This document shows positions 32,761 through 45,500 of a stretch of DNA of 64,000 bases, piece by piece. The DNA comes from Ailanthus altissimus (lineage: Eukaryota > Streptophyta > Magnoliopsida > Sapindales > Simaroubaceae). Position 1 is the first letter of the stretch. Each line of letters begins with the position of its first letter. Location: NCBI GenBank assembly GCA_946807835.1, contig OX327697.1:10103001-10167000 (forward strand). The letters run 5' to 3'. The notes under the pieces are model-generated. The model was not told the origin of the DNA. It worked only from the letters and a program-made list of their open reading frames with translations, and did not search any database. A program made the translations under genes and the position numbers.

Positions 32761-34210
32761 TGATAAGGGCAAATTTGTCATATATTTTCTCATGTTTTTA
32801 TTATTGATATTTTATGATTTTATGAAAATAGATGGCTATTTATGTGCATTATTGTTATTTATAGGGACTTGAACGAAATTTAAAGAAAGAACGCAAAAGG
32901 AGCGAAAACAGAGACTAAAATGCAAAGTTCTCAAATTATGAGTCCAGCGCCCCTGCGCCACAAGTATTTTCGCCCCAACGCTGAAATAGTGATCGAAATA
33001 AGAAAAACGACCTGCTTAAGTCGCGTCTAGCGCCCCAGCGCCGAAGAGTCAGCGCGCCAGTGGTGAAGCCGTTTTCATACAGCGCCCCAGCGCCAATATC
33101 CCACCGCTCCAGCGGTAATAGCTTTTTCACGCGTCGCCCCAGCGACAGATGCATAGCGCGCCAACGGTAGTCCGAGTCCTAGTCCGACGAGAATTGAGAT
33201 CTTCAAGCTCATATCAATCCCTATAAAAAGCCACTCGTTCCCAGCCTTCAAGGATGAATCCAAGACGACCCAAGAGCACCAAGAATACAGAGCACAAGTC
33301 TTGGAGAGCAATAGGAGCTTAATTGAAGCAACTTTAGAGAGAGATACAAGACGTTCTTCGGCATCAAGAGTTCCTAGGCAGCGCAATTAAGAGCAATTCG
33401 ACGTCTATATCGGTTTGCTAATAATTGTATCATGATTTATAATTATTTGTACTGCTGTTCTCTTGTAGCCATGAGCTAAACTTGTTTTCTAGGGTTAATA
33501 CTTGAACTCAATATGTGTGCTTAATTGCCATATCTTTCGAATATTTAATAAACTTAGTCATTTATTATTTAAATTACTTGTGTTTAATGCTTCAATATAT
33601 CTGGCCAATATATGGTGAATGAGTTGGTAATATTATTGATAAACTCGGAAGAGGAATCATAATATTTAGACCTAGGTAATTTGATGCATGATTGTAGAGT
33701 AACATTCAATGTTGAATATGCAAGTTTCAATTTAGGATAGGAATATACTTAATTGGCATGTATGATCAATAAGACCTAATCTTAATGAATCTTAATTTAT
33801 TACAAGTACCATAGGAATATAGGTATTTGGTAAATTAAGGTATACTTGCATGACCTTGGAAGAGGCTTGTGAATACATTAGTGTCTTGATCAATAATAAA
33901 GACTAAGGGAGTTAAATATTATAAGGTTAATCATTAGAAAGAATATTGAGGGATAGTATTAATCCTAGGTTTTCTCTACATTGCTATCTTCTTATTCTCT
34001 TTGCATTGTGTTTTTACTTTTATATTTTCTACATTCATTCTTAGGTTTTTATTTATCTGAATAATTATTAGGAAGATATAATTTTAGTAATTGGTTAAAA
34101 AGAAAACATTATCTCTGTGGGTTCGACATCCGACTTATTTAGTCTATTTATTACTTGCATACGATAGTGTATACTTGCACTTAATTTTATGATATGAAAA
34201 TATCGCATCA
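32761..34210 (+). mobile_element. solo short-family LTR (1450 bp), sense orientation
   Basis: It starts TGATAAGGGC and ends ATCGCATCA, with GTGAC on both sides (32756-32760, 34211-34215). Near its 3' end it carries 'gggttcgacatccgac' and 'acttgcatacgatagtgtatac', landmarks of Athila/Tat-type gypsy LTRs. It contains a GC-rich block (32938-33190) with repeated AGCGCC motifs. It interrupts the leader of copia E and is a solo LTR by recombination. Confidence 0.92.
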
Positions 34211-34825
34211 GTGACTACTCATTGCCATTGCCAATAAGTTTCTAAATCATTGATCTATTAAATTATATCCATACTTTCTCATTGCTTTTTCCTCGATACA
34301 TATATGGTTCTCTTTTAATCTCTACAAAACTCTCAATTAAGCTTTTTTATTAACTTAAAAAAAATATTTGAGGTCAAAGTAAGATTTTTTGAGGAGTTAA
34401 TTGAAAGAATCTCAGTAATCTAATGTCTACCTAAATTTTTTTTTATAAATCTAGGGCCAACCTAAAATTTTAAATATATTAGAGGCCAATTTATAATTCT
34501 TCATAAATTTGGGGGCTAATTTAATTTTTATTTTTGTAAATTTGAGTCAAATCTATAAATTTTTAAAATAAATTTGGAGAATATTTTTAATTTTTTTTTA
34601 TATAATTTTGGGCAAATCTATAATTTCACACCAAATTGATCTTACCATATGTTTCTAAGTTCTTGTTATCATTGAAAACTTTGATGTCTTAACCTATAGA
34701 TAATGATACTAATGCACATAAGTTTACTGCCTACAAAGATCATCAACGGTTAATTTATTTTCTTATGGTTTTATAGGATCATTTTGAGCCCATTCGTGCT
34801 TCTTTGCTCTGTCAAAAGCTATTAC
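34211..34825 (+). pseudogene. copia E gag fragment
   Basis: Near 34720-34820 the plus strand reads FTAYKDHQRLIYFLMVL*DHFEPIRASLL, which matches the 'DEQRLIQFLMAL.DDFEPIRASLL' segment of plant copia gag (UBN2-type). It carries a stop and lacks a clean start; the preceding 500 bp are degraded. The frame is interrupted by an LTR at 34826 and continues for a few residues after 36177 ('LPILD*ASDRLISEKL'). Confidence 0.7.
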
Positions 34826-36177
34826 TGTTGTATAATTTCTATAACACAAACTAATGTAAGTGCACGTTATCGCAACAAGTAATATAAGATGAGTAGAGTG
34901 TTGATCCCACGAGGAATTGTTATTACTACTTGCTAAGTACTAAAATTATGTCCTCTTACTCTTATTTAAGCTATTGACAATTTAATGGTTTTGATATCTA
35001 AACCAACTAAACAAGAAATCATAATAATTATAAGAATTGAGCAAAGAGAACAAACATGATAGCACAAATACTCAAATGCCTAAGATTACAATAATCCCTC
35101 AATACTTCACTTGAATTCAATTACTCCCCTTAGAAATATCAATATGAATGCTAACCAAGAACTCTAATACCCTTATAAGCCTCTTCCAATGGTCAAGTGA
35201 GTATATCTCATTCAATCAATTATCTATATTCCTATGATAATCAAATTGAAATAAGATTCATTAAGTTCAAATTCTCTAAATGGTCATATATGCCATATGA
35301 GTATATTTCTATCTCATATGGAACTTATACTTTTACACAATGATCATACATCAATTTATTCATGGCCAACATAAAATTCCCTTTTCCAAGTTCATTAAGA
35401 TTTCCAAATCAATCTAATACATTGTCATGTAATTAGAAGCATTAAGCATGGAACAAATTGAACAATTTTATACCAATATGACAAATAAGGGAAAATAATC
35501 AATCTAAGCTACATATAAGTTCACATTGTAATCCTAGTAATAAAATTTAGTTCATAATTGAAAAAATAAGTTTAGAGCATCTATCAACATCATTATACAT
35601 GCTGGAATCAACAATAAATATAAAATTAAAGAGAAGGAGAAATTTCCCTTGATGCAATGGTGATTTTCTTCCTCTAAAATGCAAAAATTCTTCTCATTCC
35701 TCTTGATTCTTGCTTTCAAGACCCAAATGAAGTGTTTATTTTTGTGCTCTCTACTACCCAACCCTTCTTGACTCAACAATAGGCGTTTATATAGGTTTAG
35801 AGTTTCAAAAAGAGGACAAAAATATCCTTAAAGAGTGTCCAGAATTCAGTGCTACGACATTCGGATTCAATGCCGCGGCGTAGAGCTTCTGGAATTGATG
35901 CCCTGGCGCTCAAATCGAATGCCCCGGCATTGTACTATTCATGCTCTATAGAAATTGCACCGTTCACTCGTACTATTCACGTTTTGAGCATTTTAGTCCC
36001 TTTTCGGATTCTCATCTTAAATAGCTTCATTTGCATCCGATTTTCGGTATTTTTACTCCGATAGTGCTTAAACCTAAAAACTAACATTAATATGCATAAA
36101 TAGCTAAATTATTGGGATAAATTGAATAAACATCAAGTTTAGGAGGATAAAATATTTTATGCAATTACGCCCTATCA
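34826..36177 (-). mobile_element. solo short-family LTR (1352 bp), reverse orientation
   Basis: It starts TGTTGTATAA, ends CCCTATCA, and is flanked by ATTAC at 34821-34825 and 36178-36182. The interior matches the family ('gtaagtgcacgttatcgcaa', 'gatcccacgagg', then the ~850-bp A/T body and a GC-rich block at 35850-35935). It is inserted in the copia E gag. Confidence 0.92.
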
Positions 36178-37149
36178 ATTACCTATTCTTGATTAGGCTA
36201 GTGATAGACTTATATCGGAGAAACTCAACTTGCTACTCTTTGGAAATATTGTACATATATTATTCTTGTAAGTCCATAGATCCTTCAAAATAAGTCAGCT
36301 AATAATAACATTCCTTTCAAAAACATGCATATATTGCTATCTGATTGGGCATCTAATGCTAAAATGTCATGCACACAAATGTCAAATTTGTTATAAAATG
36401 AGGCTTGAATTACGAAAGGGATTGCCTTAGAGAAATCATTTTAGGGTGCTCCTCCTAAGAGTCATCAACTGTTATACTGACACTGTTAATTATGCAACTT
36501 TTGGTAGTTTTGAGTCACCATCTTTCTCCTTTAAAATTTGGTAACACTTCCATCTTTACCTCCTCTATTGTCTCACATAATCTTCTTGATATTTTAATTT
36601 TGCATGTTCATATAGCCTCATATCCTACTATGTTTTCTTTTATGACCTTTGTTTATAATTTACCTTTTATTTAAGCAACTAATACTTTTGTAATGAATGT
36701 TTATCAAATTGGCTAAAAGTCACTTTCAATTCTCTCTTTATTAAAGACATTTCTTACTCCTAGACCAAATTAAAATTTTTTTTTCCATTGGTCATTTATG
36801 TGAACTTGGTCTTAATATATTGTTTACTACTTGTAATTATTATATGTAAAATCTATAGATAGGCCAGAAACTTAAGATAAGCTGTAAAGTTGCGCTTATA
36901 TTAGCTTGTCACCTTGCATTTTCCTTTTCACAGTCATTTGTCTATAGATGTAACATTTTTAGTATCTTCTTTGAGTTTTAAGCATTCTTGATTTAGTAAT
37001 GAGTTAGTCTATTATATACATTCTTTAGTTTCTAGTAATCATTTAGGTATTATTTTTTATGAAATATTGATCGTTTAACTTGTCCATTAGCAAAGCAATT
37101 TGCTTTATCTTTTAATAACAATGATTTTATTTGAGGGCCTTTTTCCATT

Positions 37150-38262
37150 TGTTGTTGCTGCTATAAGTGGTTGGATATTATTTTAGATGTATATGAAGAA
37201 TGTTGTTTTTAATGGTGATCTCTCTTAAAAAAAAGTCTATATAAAACCATTTCCTAGCTATTCCTATCATCCTTATGTGGTTGGCAAACTTCGTTGTGCT
37301 TTATATGGTGTTAAGCAAGCTCTGTGTGTGTTTGCTAAATTCACAGTACTATTTAACAATATAGTTTATACTCTAGTCCTTATAACTCAACACTTGTTTG
37401 TTGGCAAGATCACTCAAGGTTGTGTTCTTCTACTTATTTATGTTAAACACATGATCATTACAAGAGTTGACTTGGTTGGTATCTACGATCTCAAGAGTTT
37501 ATTGTAACAACATTTTAAGATGAAAATCTTGGACACCTTAACTATTTTCTTAGTCTTGAGGTAGTTTTTGATTCTAAAGTATACTACATTTCACAAACAA
37601 AATATACATCTAATCTAGTCCCTCAAATATAATTGACAAACAGAACTTAATATCAAGTTAAAGTAATTGGATGAGACACTTCTCTTAGATGCTAGTTTGT
37701 ATCGGCAATTGGTTGAAAATCTAGTATATCTTATTGTGATTTACTTTGATATTACTTATATTATTTATTTAATCAGTTAATTTATGTCTACTCCTCGTTC
37801 CTCTTACTATGTTATCGTTCTCATATTTTACGTTATGTCAATGTTATTTTTTTCATAGTCTTTATTTTTTAGGATACTCTTTTCGTGAGTTACAAGTTTA
37901 TTCTGATGTTGATTAAGTTTTGTGATCTTATTGATTTACGATCTACTATTAATTTTTATCTTTTTTGGGGGAGTTATCTTGTTTCTTGGCGGAACAAGAA
38001 AAAAATAGTTACAATACAATCTAGTACTGAAATTGAATACCGTGTCTTTACTAATACTATTCAGGAGGTTGTTTAATTATAAAAGCTCCTTAATGATATG
38101 ACAACTATATTTCTTAACATATTTCTCATGACACTGTTAAGCTTTATTAAATTTATTTTGATCACTAGCAAACTGATATCTTCATAAAGTTTATTCTTAT
38201 TGGTAGTTTTCAAGTTTTAGTTTTCAAATTGAAGCTCGTTTTCACTAACCAACTTGAATTCA
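37150..38262 (+). pseudogene. Ty1/copia RT and RNase H (copia E)
   Basis: The frame at 37277 reads VGKLRCALYGVKQAL and 'GCVLLLIYVKHMIITRVDLVGI'. This is the copia RT pattern in which the catalytic YVDD has become YVKH, so the enzyme is dead. Further blocks include 'LDASLYRQLVENLVYL', 'FMSTPRSSYYVIVL' and, at 37970-38060, 'RNKKKIVTIQSSTEIEYRVF', the RNase H end. Frameshifts separate the blocks. The part upstream (36240-37140), which should hold integrase, is too decayed for me to annotate. A GGGGGA purine run follows at 38263-38268, with the probable 3' LTR beyond it. Confidence 0.85.
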
Positions 38263-40150
38263 TGGGGGATATGGATAATATTAGTATTTCTATTAGTATT
38301 TTTTATATATATAATAATATTGTCCTATTTATGTCATATTTATAGGTTATAATACGAGTAAAAGACATATTAATTATTGTATTTTCTCACATTTTTTCTT
38401 ATTTTTTTTAAAAATAAAATCATATGGCCATATTTTATAACAAAGAGTATAGATCTTATTAATAATCAAACGCATTGATTATAACTTATAAATAAGTTCG
38501 TTTACATGTATTTGAATCCTCTCCTAATTTAATTTTTTCCTTAATTTTTTAAGCATCTTATAGTATGTGGCATATGTAATATTATAAAATCAAGACCAAT
38601 TAACTTATTATTTTCTTGATTCATTATCAAAATTTAGAACTCAATGGCTTTTGATGTTTTAGTGTCTAAAACTAAACTCCGAATGCCTAAGGCCTTGTAA
38701 ACGTTAAAAGATTAAAAAGAAGAATCACCATAATAATAAAACCAATTACTCTTCCAATAATGAATTCCATTAATAGTATTTAAAATTTTCATGAATCCAA
38801 ATAAAAAAAGTGGGAGAGAAGAAAAATCCAAATAAAATAAAAAATTAAAAAGAATTAAAAATATATATGGCTTCTTCAATCAAGCCAATTGAACCAATTT
38901 TTCATTTTAGAATCTATGCTTCTCATGATTTTTTTCCGCCTACAAATCTCTCATGTTGAATTAAAATTAATAAACTGAAATTTCATCTAATTAAAAGATT
39001 TTCAAATTAACGCTGTCCACGAGTCTGCCTTTACAAATCTGACATTGGATTGGACATGGGTTGCAACTTGTTAGTTTGATTAAAATATCACAGAATTTGT
39101 TTGCCTTCTGTCTTGGAGAAGAAACGTATTAAAAAAGGCATGAAACAAGTTTTTGAGAGATAAAACGATCTTCTTAGGAAAATAATAAGTTGAAATCTTT
39201 CATTTAAATATATCACTTAAGCCTTTTTTTCTTTAATAATTACTCAATTAATCTAAAAATGAGCACAGTATGTTTTGATTTGATTTTCTTTCAAACTGAA
39301 CTGAATTAAAAAAAATTAAATTCTTCTTATATATAATTGAACTGAATTGAATAAAATATTAAAATTAAATAAATCAAACCAGTTCGGTCTATATCAGTCC
39401 ACGAGTAAGATGGACTGAGCTTGGCCGTTGCATTTCTAATAACTTCACTGCCGAATTTTGCTTCCCGATATAACAATAAAAGATCCGTGAGTAGTACTTT
39501 CATTGGTTAAAAAAAAAGTCTCGAAAGTATTCTAATAAATTTTCATATAATAATACTTGGATATTTGAGATGAGAAATCCAATTTGAAACACTTTCATTG
39601 TAGACAATTCAAAACATTTGAATGTAGAACTAATGCCATAAACCAAGAACAATCTTAAATTCTCCATAACCTATCTCACTATACAAAAAATAAAATCACT
39701 AGCCCATTAACCAAATCAAAACCAAAAAGGAAACCAAAAAACCTATAAACGCATTTAATTGAAACCCAAAAAATTGAATGATTAAAATTAGATGGGAACA
39801 CAAAAAAACTCACCTTGAAAACCTAATAAAACGAGCAAAGATTTCAATAGACACCCCAAAGATGATAAAAAATTAAACAACTTCACCAACGTTTTAAATT
39901 ACAAATCAATCAATCAATCACTAAATACACATCCTTAGACTTCCAAATTTTAATAAAACATACGAAATCAAACTCAATATTAGATGAAATCCATGCGAGG
40001 CCAATTTTGCCGCAAATAAAAAATAAAAGAGATTTTATTGATAGTGATTGTCGATTAAATGTTAAGCTTTCAGTTAAAAATAAATTTATCTTCTAAAAAC
40101 AATAATTTGATCTAAAGTTGATCTAATTTTACTCTCCTCGAGCACCGATC
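38263..40150. other. AT-rich stretch, copia E 3' end and no further gene
   Basis: The first ~150 bp probably hold the polypurine tract and 3' LTR start ('TGGATAATATTAG'). From 38450 on I see no domain, repeat pair or RNA gene. Confidence 0.4.
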
Positions 40151-41557
40151 GACGTCTAAAACTTACCACTTCACTCACAAAAAGGGTCAAGGCTATGCCG
40201 GAGGTTATCTCTGGCAATGAATCTCCAGATGTTCAAGTAAGAGATTGGATTGGTGAAAAAAAGGATTCTTAGAATAGTATTTTTCAACTACTTACTTTCT
40301 TTTTTATATATATATATATATATTTGGGTCTCTAAATTTTTATCCTTATCCTAGAGTTTGAGCCTTAGCTCTCATTTATATAGGCATTTTGGGTAGTTAC
40401 CCCACATTGCACATCGCCTTTTGGGTTGGTAGGCTTTTTCCTACACACTTAATAGGAAGAATATGAATGTCACGCTATGTGTGTTCGGATTCTTCAGGAT
40501 CATAGCTTTGGTGGTGTAGCCTCTATGTGCTTAATGTAGTCTTTGGGCTGCAACGAGTTGTAAGGTTACCTCAGTGGGGGCTCTTTATTATGAGGTTATT
40601 GGTCAGACTGAGGAGGTAGTTGTAATCTAAGGATGACTTGATGATAGACACTACTCTCAGGCTCTTCAGGATTTCTAGGCCTAAGATTCATAGCTTTGAA
40701 CAGAGGTCAGTGAGAATAGGCTGGGCCTCAGTGAACTAGTTCCTTGATAGATTGGGCCTCAGAATTAGGCTCTTAGTGGGATGGGCCTGGGATCTTGGGG
40801 TAACAGGGTCCCTCAATTTCAATATTGACTAGTCAATAATAGAAACTAGATCGTAATTCTTAGCCTGGACGATATCTCGTTGTTTATTCTACAAGTGATC
40901 TTCAAAGTTGATGACTTTGAAATTTGAAATTAACGCCAAGCATTAAATGAAGTTGGCACTTCCAAAATTGTGTGCCATTTCAGTTATGACTTTTCAGCCA
41001 CTCAAAGGTTGAGATGCTATAGTTATCATAAACTTGGATGCCTCTTTTACCATTTGACCTCATTTGATGGATTGCCCTCGAGCTGAGGCATCTGTTAGGC
41101 GACGTCACACACATGGGTGATTCTAGGCCATTAGATTCTTTTGCAATTGTTGAGATCACCTCAGGTGTCCTCTATTATTTGGGCGACTCTTCAAAACTCT
41201 TGCACTTTTACTCAATTCAAAATTATAAAGAGAGAAAGAGCAGTCGACTTTATTAAGAGAAAGTTTGCCTATTTAAAGATCAAAATCTCTAATTCACCAA
41301 CTTTAATCTCTAGTAATTTCTCTTCCTCTTTATCTTTGGTTTCAGTCTTTATTTGTGCATTTTATTTTGGGTTGTTTGCATGCTTTAGGGTTTTGGGTTG
41401 TGTATATTATTAGTTTTGTAGGCAATACTTGAATGCTCAATTTAGCTTTTCTAAATACTTAGTTACAGTTATTGAATGCTTGACTAACCATTTCATGTTC
41501 TTGAGTATGTCTAGGTTGTTCAATCTTGTCTCATCTAAATTAATCCTTAAGAAAAAA
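40151..41557 (+). other. probable LTR/leader of a gypsy-type element, no ORF
   Basis: This is less AT-rich sequence with a (TA)n run at 40303-40322 and many phrases seen in plant LTR/leader regions ('gtgggggctc', 'gggcctcag' repeated at 40726 and 40755). A 90-codon frame at 41141-41413 ends in a hydrophobic stretch and has no recognised homology. The region leads directly into the gag-like sequence at 41558. LTR boundaries were not found. Confidence 0.35.
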
Positions 41558-42552
41558 ATGTGTTCAGATAGGAGTTCCATGAATATTTCCCAGAATATAT
41601 CGAGTTAGGATTTTGGTAGTATGATGGTACACTCAGATGCTAGGAATAACCTGACCTAAGAAATCAGTAAGAGAGTGAGCCAAAAGGACCTTGACCTCTT
41701 AAAGTTTGCTAGGGAACTTAGTTAAGAGAGAGACCCAAGGTTCAACTAATCAAGGTCATAGGGGATGCCAAGCTAAGTAAGTATAGAGCCTGAGAGACAA
41801 GAGGCCTCTACTAATTGGAGGCTCAAAATATTAAAGAAGAAGAGCACACATTGGTTGAGTAGTGAGGTACTTTACGGTTAGATTGTGCCTCTTATTACCT
41901 ATTCAAAATAACTAAGGATGCTCTTATAGAGCTCAGGGACAAATATAATATTCTAACTAAGGTCACCATAAAGGTCCCTAAGCTAGGAGAGTTTGCTAGC
42001 GAGTTTCTTTTTGCTAAAATCACCCTTCACATCGCCTTTTTCAGACTAAGACTTAGGCTACCAATACAACCTTAATTTATTTATATGTTGTCTAATCTGC
42101 ACTTAGCCCTTTGTCAAGTAAACTTGAATTTGTAGAGTTGTTTTTGGTTTGGTTTGTATGTGATGTGGGTGAAAGTTGGAAAATACCAACCAACCTTTTA
42201 AGAACTTGAATACTACTACCAGATTTGAGTGAACCTAGATAGGAACAAAGGATTCTACTTTCTGATGGCGTATGAGGGTCAGGCAACCTCTATTTGGAGG
42301 ATGCCTTTAAGTAACAAAGAGTGGAAATAACTATGTTTTATGTCGGGGCATAATACGGGTGAAATGTCTAAGGGTTAATGTTGAGATCCAATATGTGCTC
42401 TAATACTTTTCATGAAGTAGGTTTACCTTCTCAACTCTATTTCTTTTCTATAAGATGAGGACAACCACTAACTAATATAGATATTTTAGAGTATCTTGGT
42501 CATTTAGAACAAACTTTAACCAGGAGGACCAAGAGAGGATTTCCTAAGCTTC
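41558..42552 (+). pseudogene. plant gypsy-type gag-like protein, part 1
   Basis: The region around 41960-42330 reads 'KVPKLGEFASEFLFAKITLH', then 'LRLPIQP*FIYMLSNLHLAL' and 'CQVNLNL', and (frameshifted) 'FYFLMAYEGQATSIWRMPLS'. I associate this with the 'putative gypsy-type transposon' gag-like family of plants (the 'RLPLHPF…YRLLxxxxLxPxQLxxN' pattern). Many stops are present. The frame is interrupted at 42553 by another element and gag-like sequence continues at 46927. The family assignment rests on pattern memory and is moderate. Confidence 0.5.
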
Positions 42553-45500
42553 TGATGCGATATTTTTATATCTTAAAATTAAATGCAAGTATATGCTATC
42601 GTAACAAATAATAAAGGGACTTTTAAGTCGGATGTCGAACCCACACGGATAAATTTTATTTTTTGCCAACTACTAAAATTTTATATTTCAAGTTATATCC
42701 AAATAATTAAATCTTCAAATTACAAATAATAAAAGTGCTGAAAATAAATGACACAACTTAAATAAATCAAGAAGATAGCAAGATAGAGAGAGCCTATGGT
42801 TAATTACTATCCTTAAATATATTTTTCAAAAATTAATCTTTTAATATTTATATCACTCAATTCTTATTATTGGTCAAGACATTAATGTATTCACAAGCCT
42901 CTCCAAAGATCATGCAAGTATACATATACTCTAAGGTAGTCTAGAAAGGCTCAATCGGTCAAAACATGACCTAATGTCATTTTTCTATTCACGTGTTTCT
43001 TAGGATTCCGCTTCAAGCAGTAATTAAAGACAAGTTCTAGAGTGTCGGTCTTTGAGACTTGAGTGTATTCCCTAAAGCATAAGTATCTCTCAGTAATAGT
43101 TATATCTATTCATGCTTATAAAGTGCTAAAAAAGAATGGTGATTATAAAAAAGGTTGAACTCATTCTTGAACTTAGATAACCAAAAATGTCTCAAGTATC
43201 TATCATTTCTTAGGAATTTGTGAAAAAATAAATTCACCTATATATTCTATTTCTTATCATAGACTAATAATCATCTTAACAACCTAACAACTAAAAACTA
43301 AAAAAAAATTAATCTACAAGATAACCAATCAAATCATATAGCAAAAATAAAAACAAAAAAGTATTTTTCACCAGCAAACTTAAATTAGACATTGTCCCCA
43401 ATGTTGAAAATAAAGAATTGAGAGTATGAGACTTTTCTGGTAAGTGAAGTTGAAGCAGTGCAGCATTATATCTTTTGAATATGATTATGATTTCCTTTGT
43501 TCTCAACGCTTGTAAAAGTTTGTGCTACTTCATTGAGTGTTTAACTTGCTGTTTTATTTCTACAATAAAAACATAAAGTAGCTAAAATTAAAATAAAATT
43601 ACTTAGGTTGCCTCCGAAGAAGCGTTTGATTTAGCGTCGTTAGCTTGATGTCTTTGTTTTTGACTCATGATGGATTAAATTGCATGTTAGCATTGTCGTG
43701 CCTATAGAAATTTAATCTATGTCTATGAGTATTGGTGTTTTTCTTATTTAACTTCTATAGCTCCTTGAAAAACGTTTGTAGACATCATCCCATCTTCTTT
43801 AATTTGAGCTTTATTGAAAAGATTTTAATCTTAGACTGAAATACTGCACCTTGTTGGCCATTATCAATTAGCCTCTCCATTATCTTTCCATGCCTTTTCT
43901 TTTTCTTTAACTTACACAATTTTATATGAGCTTGTAGTTGAAGGGCTTCTATCACTTTAAATTTAGAAGGTGGTGGTGGGTCTTTGGAAATTACCATGTT
44001 AACCTTAAAACAATGAGAGATATTGTTAGAAAATTAATGATGTTCAAGGTTCTTCTCTTGGATCTTTGTGGGAAAGGTGGTGGTGGAATGTATGAACTAT
44101 TTTTGTTTTGAAGTGCCATCAATTCCTTTTCTTCTGTAGTTGACTAATCTTCTTTTGTCTTTGTTGCTTTATCATGGCTCTTCTTAGGTTAAGATGTTTC
44201 AATGACTATTGGCAGTTCTTGTTTACTCTTCAAGGTGATTTCTTGGCATTGCTCTTTATTTCCTCTTGAATTTACCTTTGTGTTATTGGTCAATGGGCCT
44301 TGTGGATAATTATTTAATGATGTGGCTAATTAGGCCACTTGCATCTTTAACGTCCTTAAAGAGGATGATTGGCTTTGAATGAGGGCATCTGTTTGCTTTA
44401 TGTATTGCATAAACATATCCTCTAGGCTTGGTTTCTCTTCAATCTGCTGTTGAGGTTATGCTAGTATTCTATAAGGGTCTATCCAATTTGAATTATAGAA
44501 GTTGGTGTATGGATTATGCTGCCGTTCTTGATAGTCCTCAATATAGTGTGTAGGTTCTATGCATTAGCTATTTAGATGATTGTCACCACAGAAATCACAA
44601 GTGATAATTTGTCTTTTAACAGCGTTAACTCCAAAAGCATCTAAATTTTTGGATAACAGATTATCGTGTGTAGATAATAAATTTGTACCCTTTCATTATG
44701 TAAGCCTATGACTCTTCTTGGGGTTGTAATTTCTACTGGTCATTAGTAACTATTTGATGCCAGCTCCTCAATAAGGTTATATGCTTCGTCAATTGACTTG
44801 TTCATTTGTGCTCCACGTGCAACGACATCTATTATGATCCTTAGTTGTCCTATTAAGCCATTATAGAATGTATGCACAAGTAACTACTTTAGAATCTCAT
44901 GAAGTGGACATCTTCTTGGCATATCTTTATATCGCTCTTATACTTCATAAAGTATTTCTAAGTAATACTGCATGAAAGAAGTGATGTCATTCCTCATCTT
45001 TTATGTCTTGGCTAATGGAAAGAATTTGGATAGGAATTTTTAGGCCAAGTCATCCCATGTTGAAATTGATCATGATGGTAGTGAAATCAACCAACTTTTT
45101 GCATTGTCTCTAAGTTAAAAAGGAAATAGCTGCAATCATATTGCATCATTTAAGACTCTATCGTATTTGAACAAATCACAAATCTTAAGAAAATTTATGA
45201 TATACTCATCTGAATCATCACATGGATGTCCACTAGATTGAACTGAGTCTTTCAATATTCAAATTATTTCCACCTGAATTTTAAAGTAGTTGGCGTTTAT
45301 TGTTAGTCAGCATATGCTGGGTTGAATGTTGCTAATAATTGGGATTGAATAATCTCTTAAAGATTTATGTTTTATTGCTTGCTGTTAAAATTGAATTTGA
45401 AAAGCTATGATATAGCTCTGAAAAGGTATCCTAAAAAAACAAAAAGAATTAAAAAGTAACAGTACAAAAATAAAAATAAAAGAAAATGGACTATATAAAA

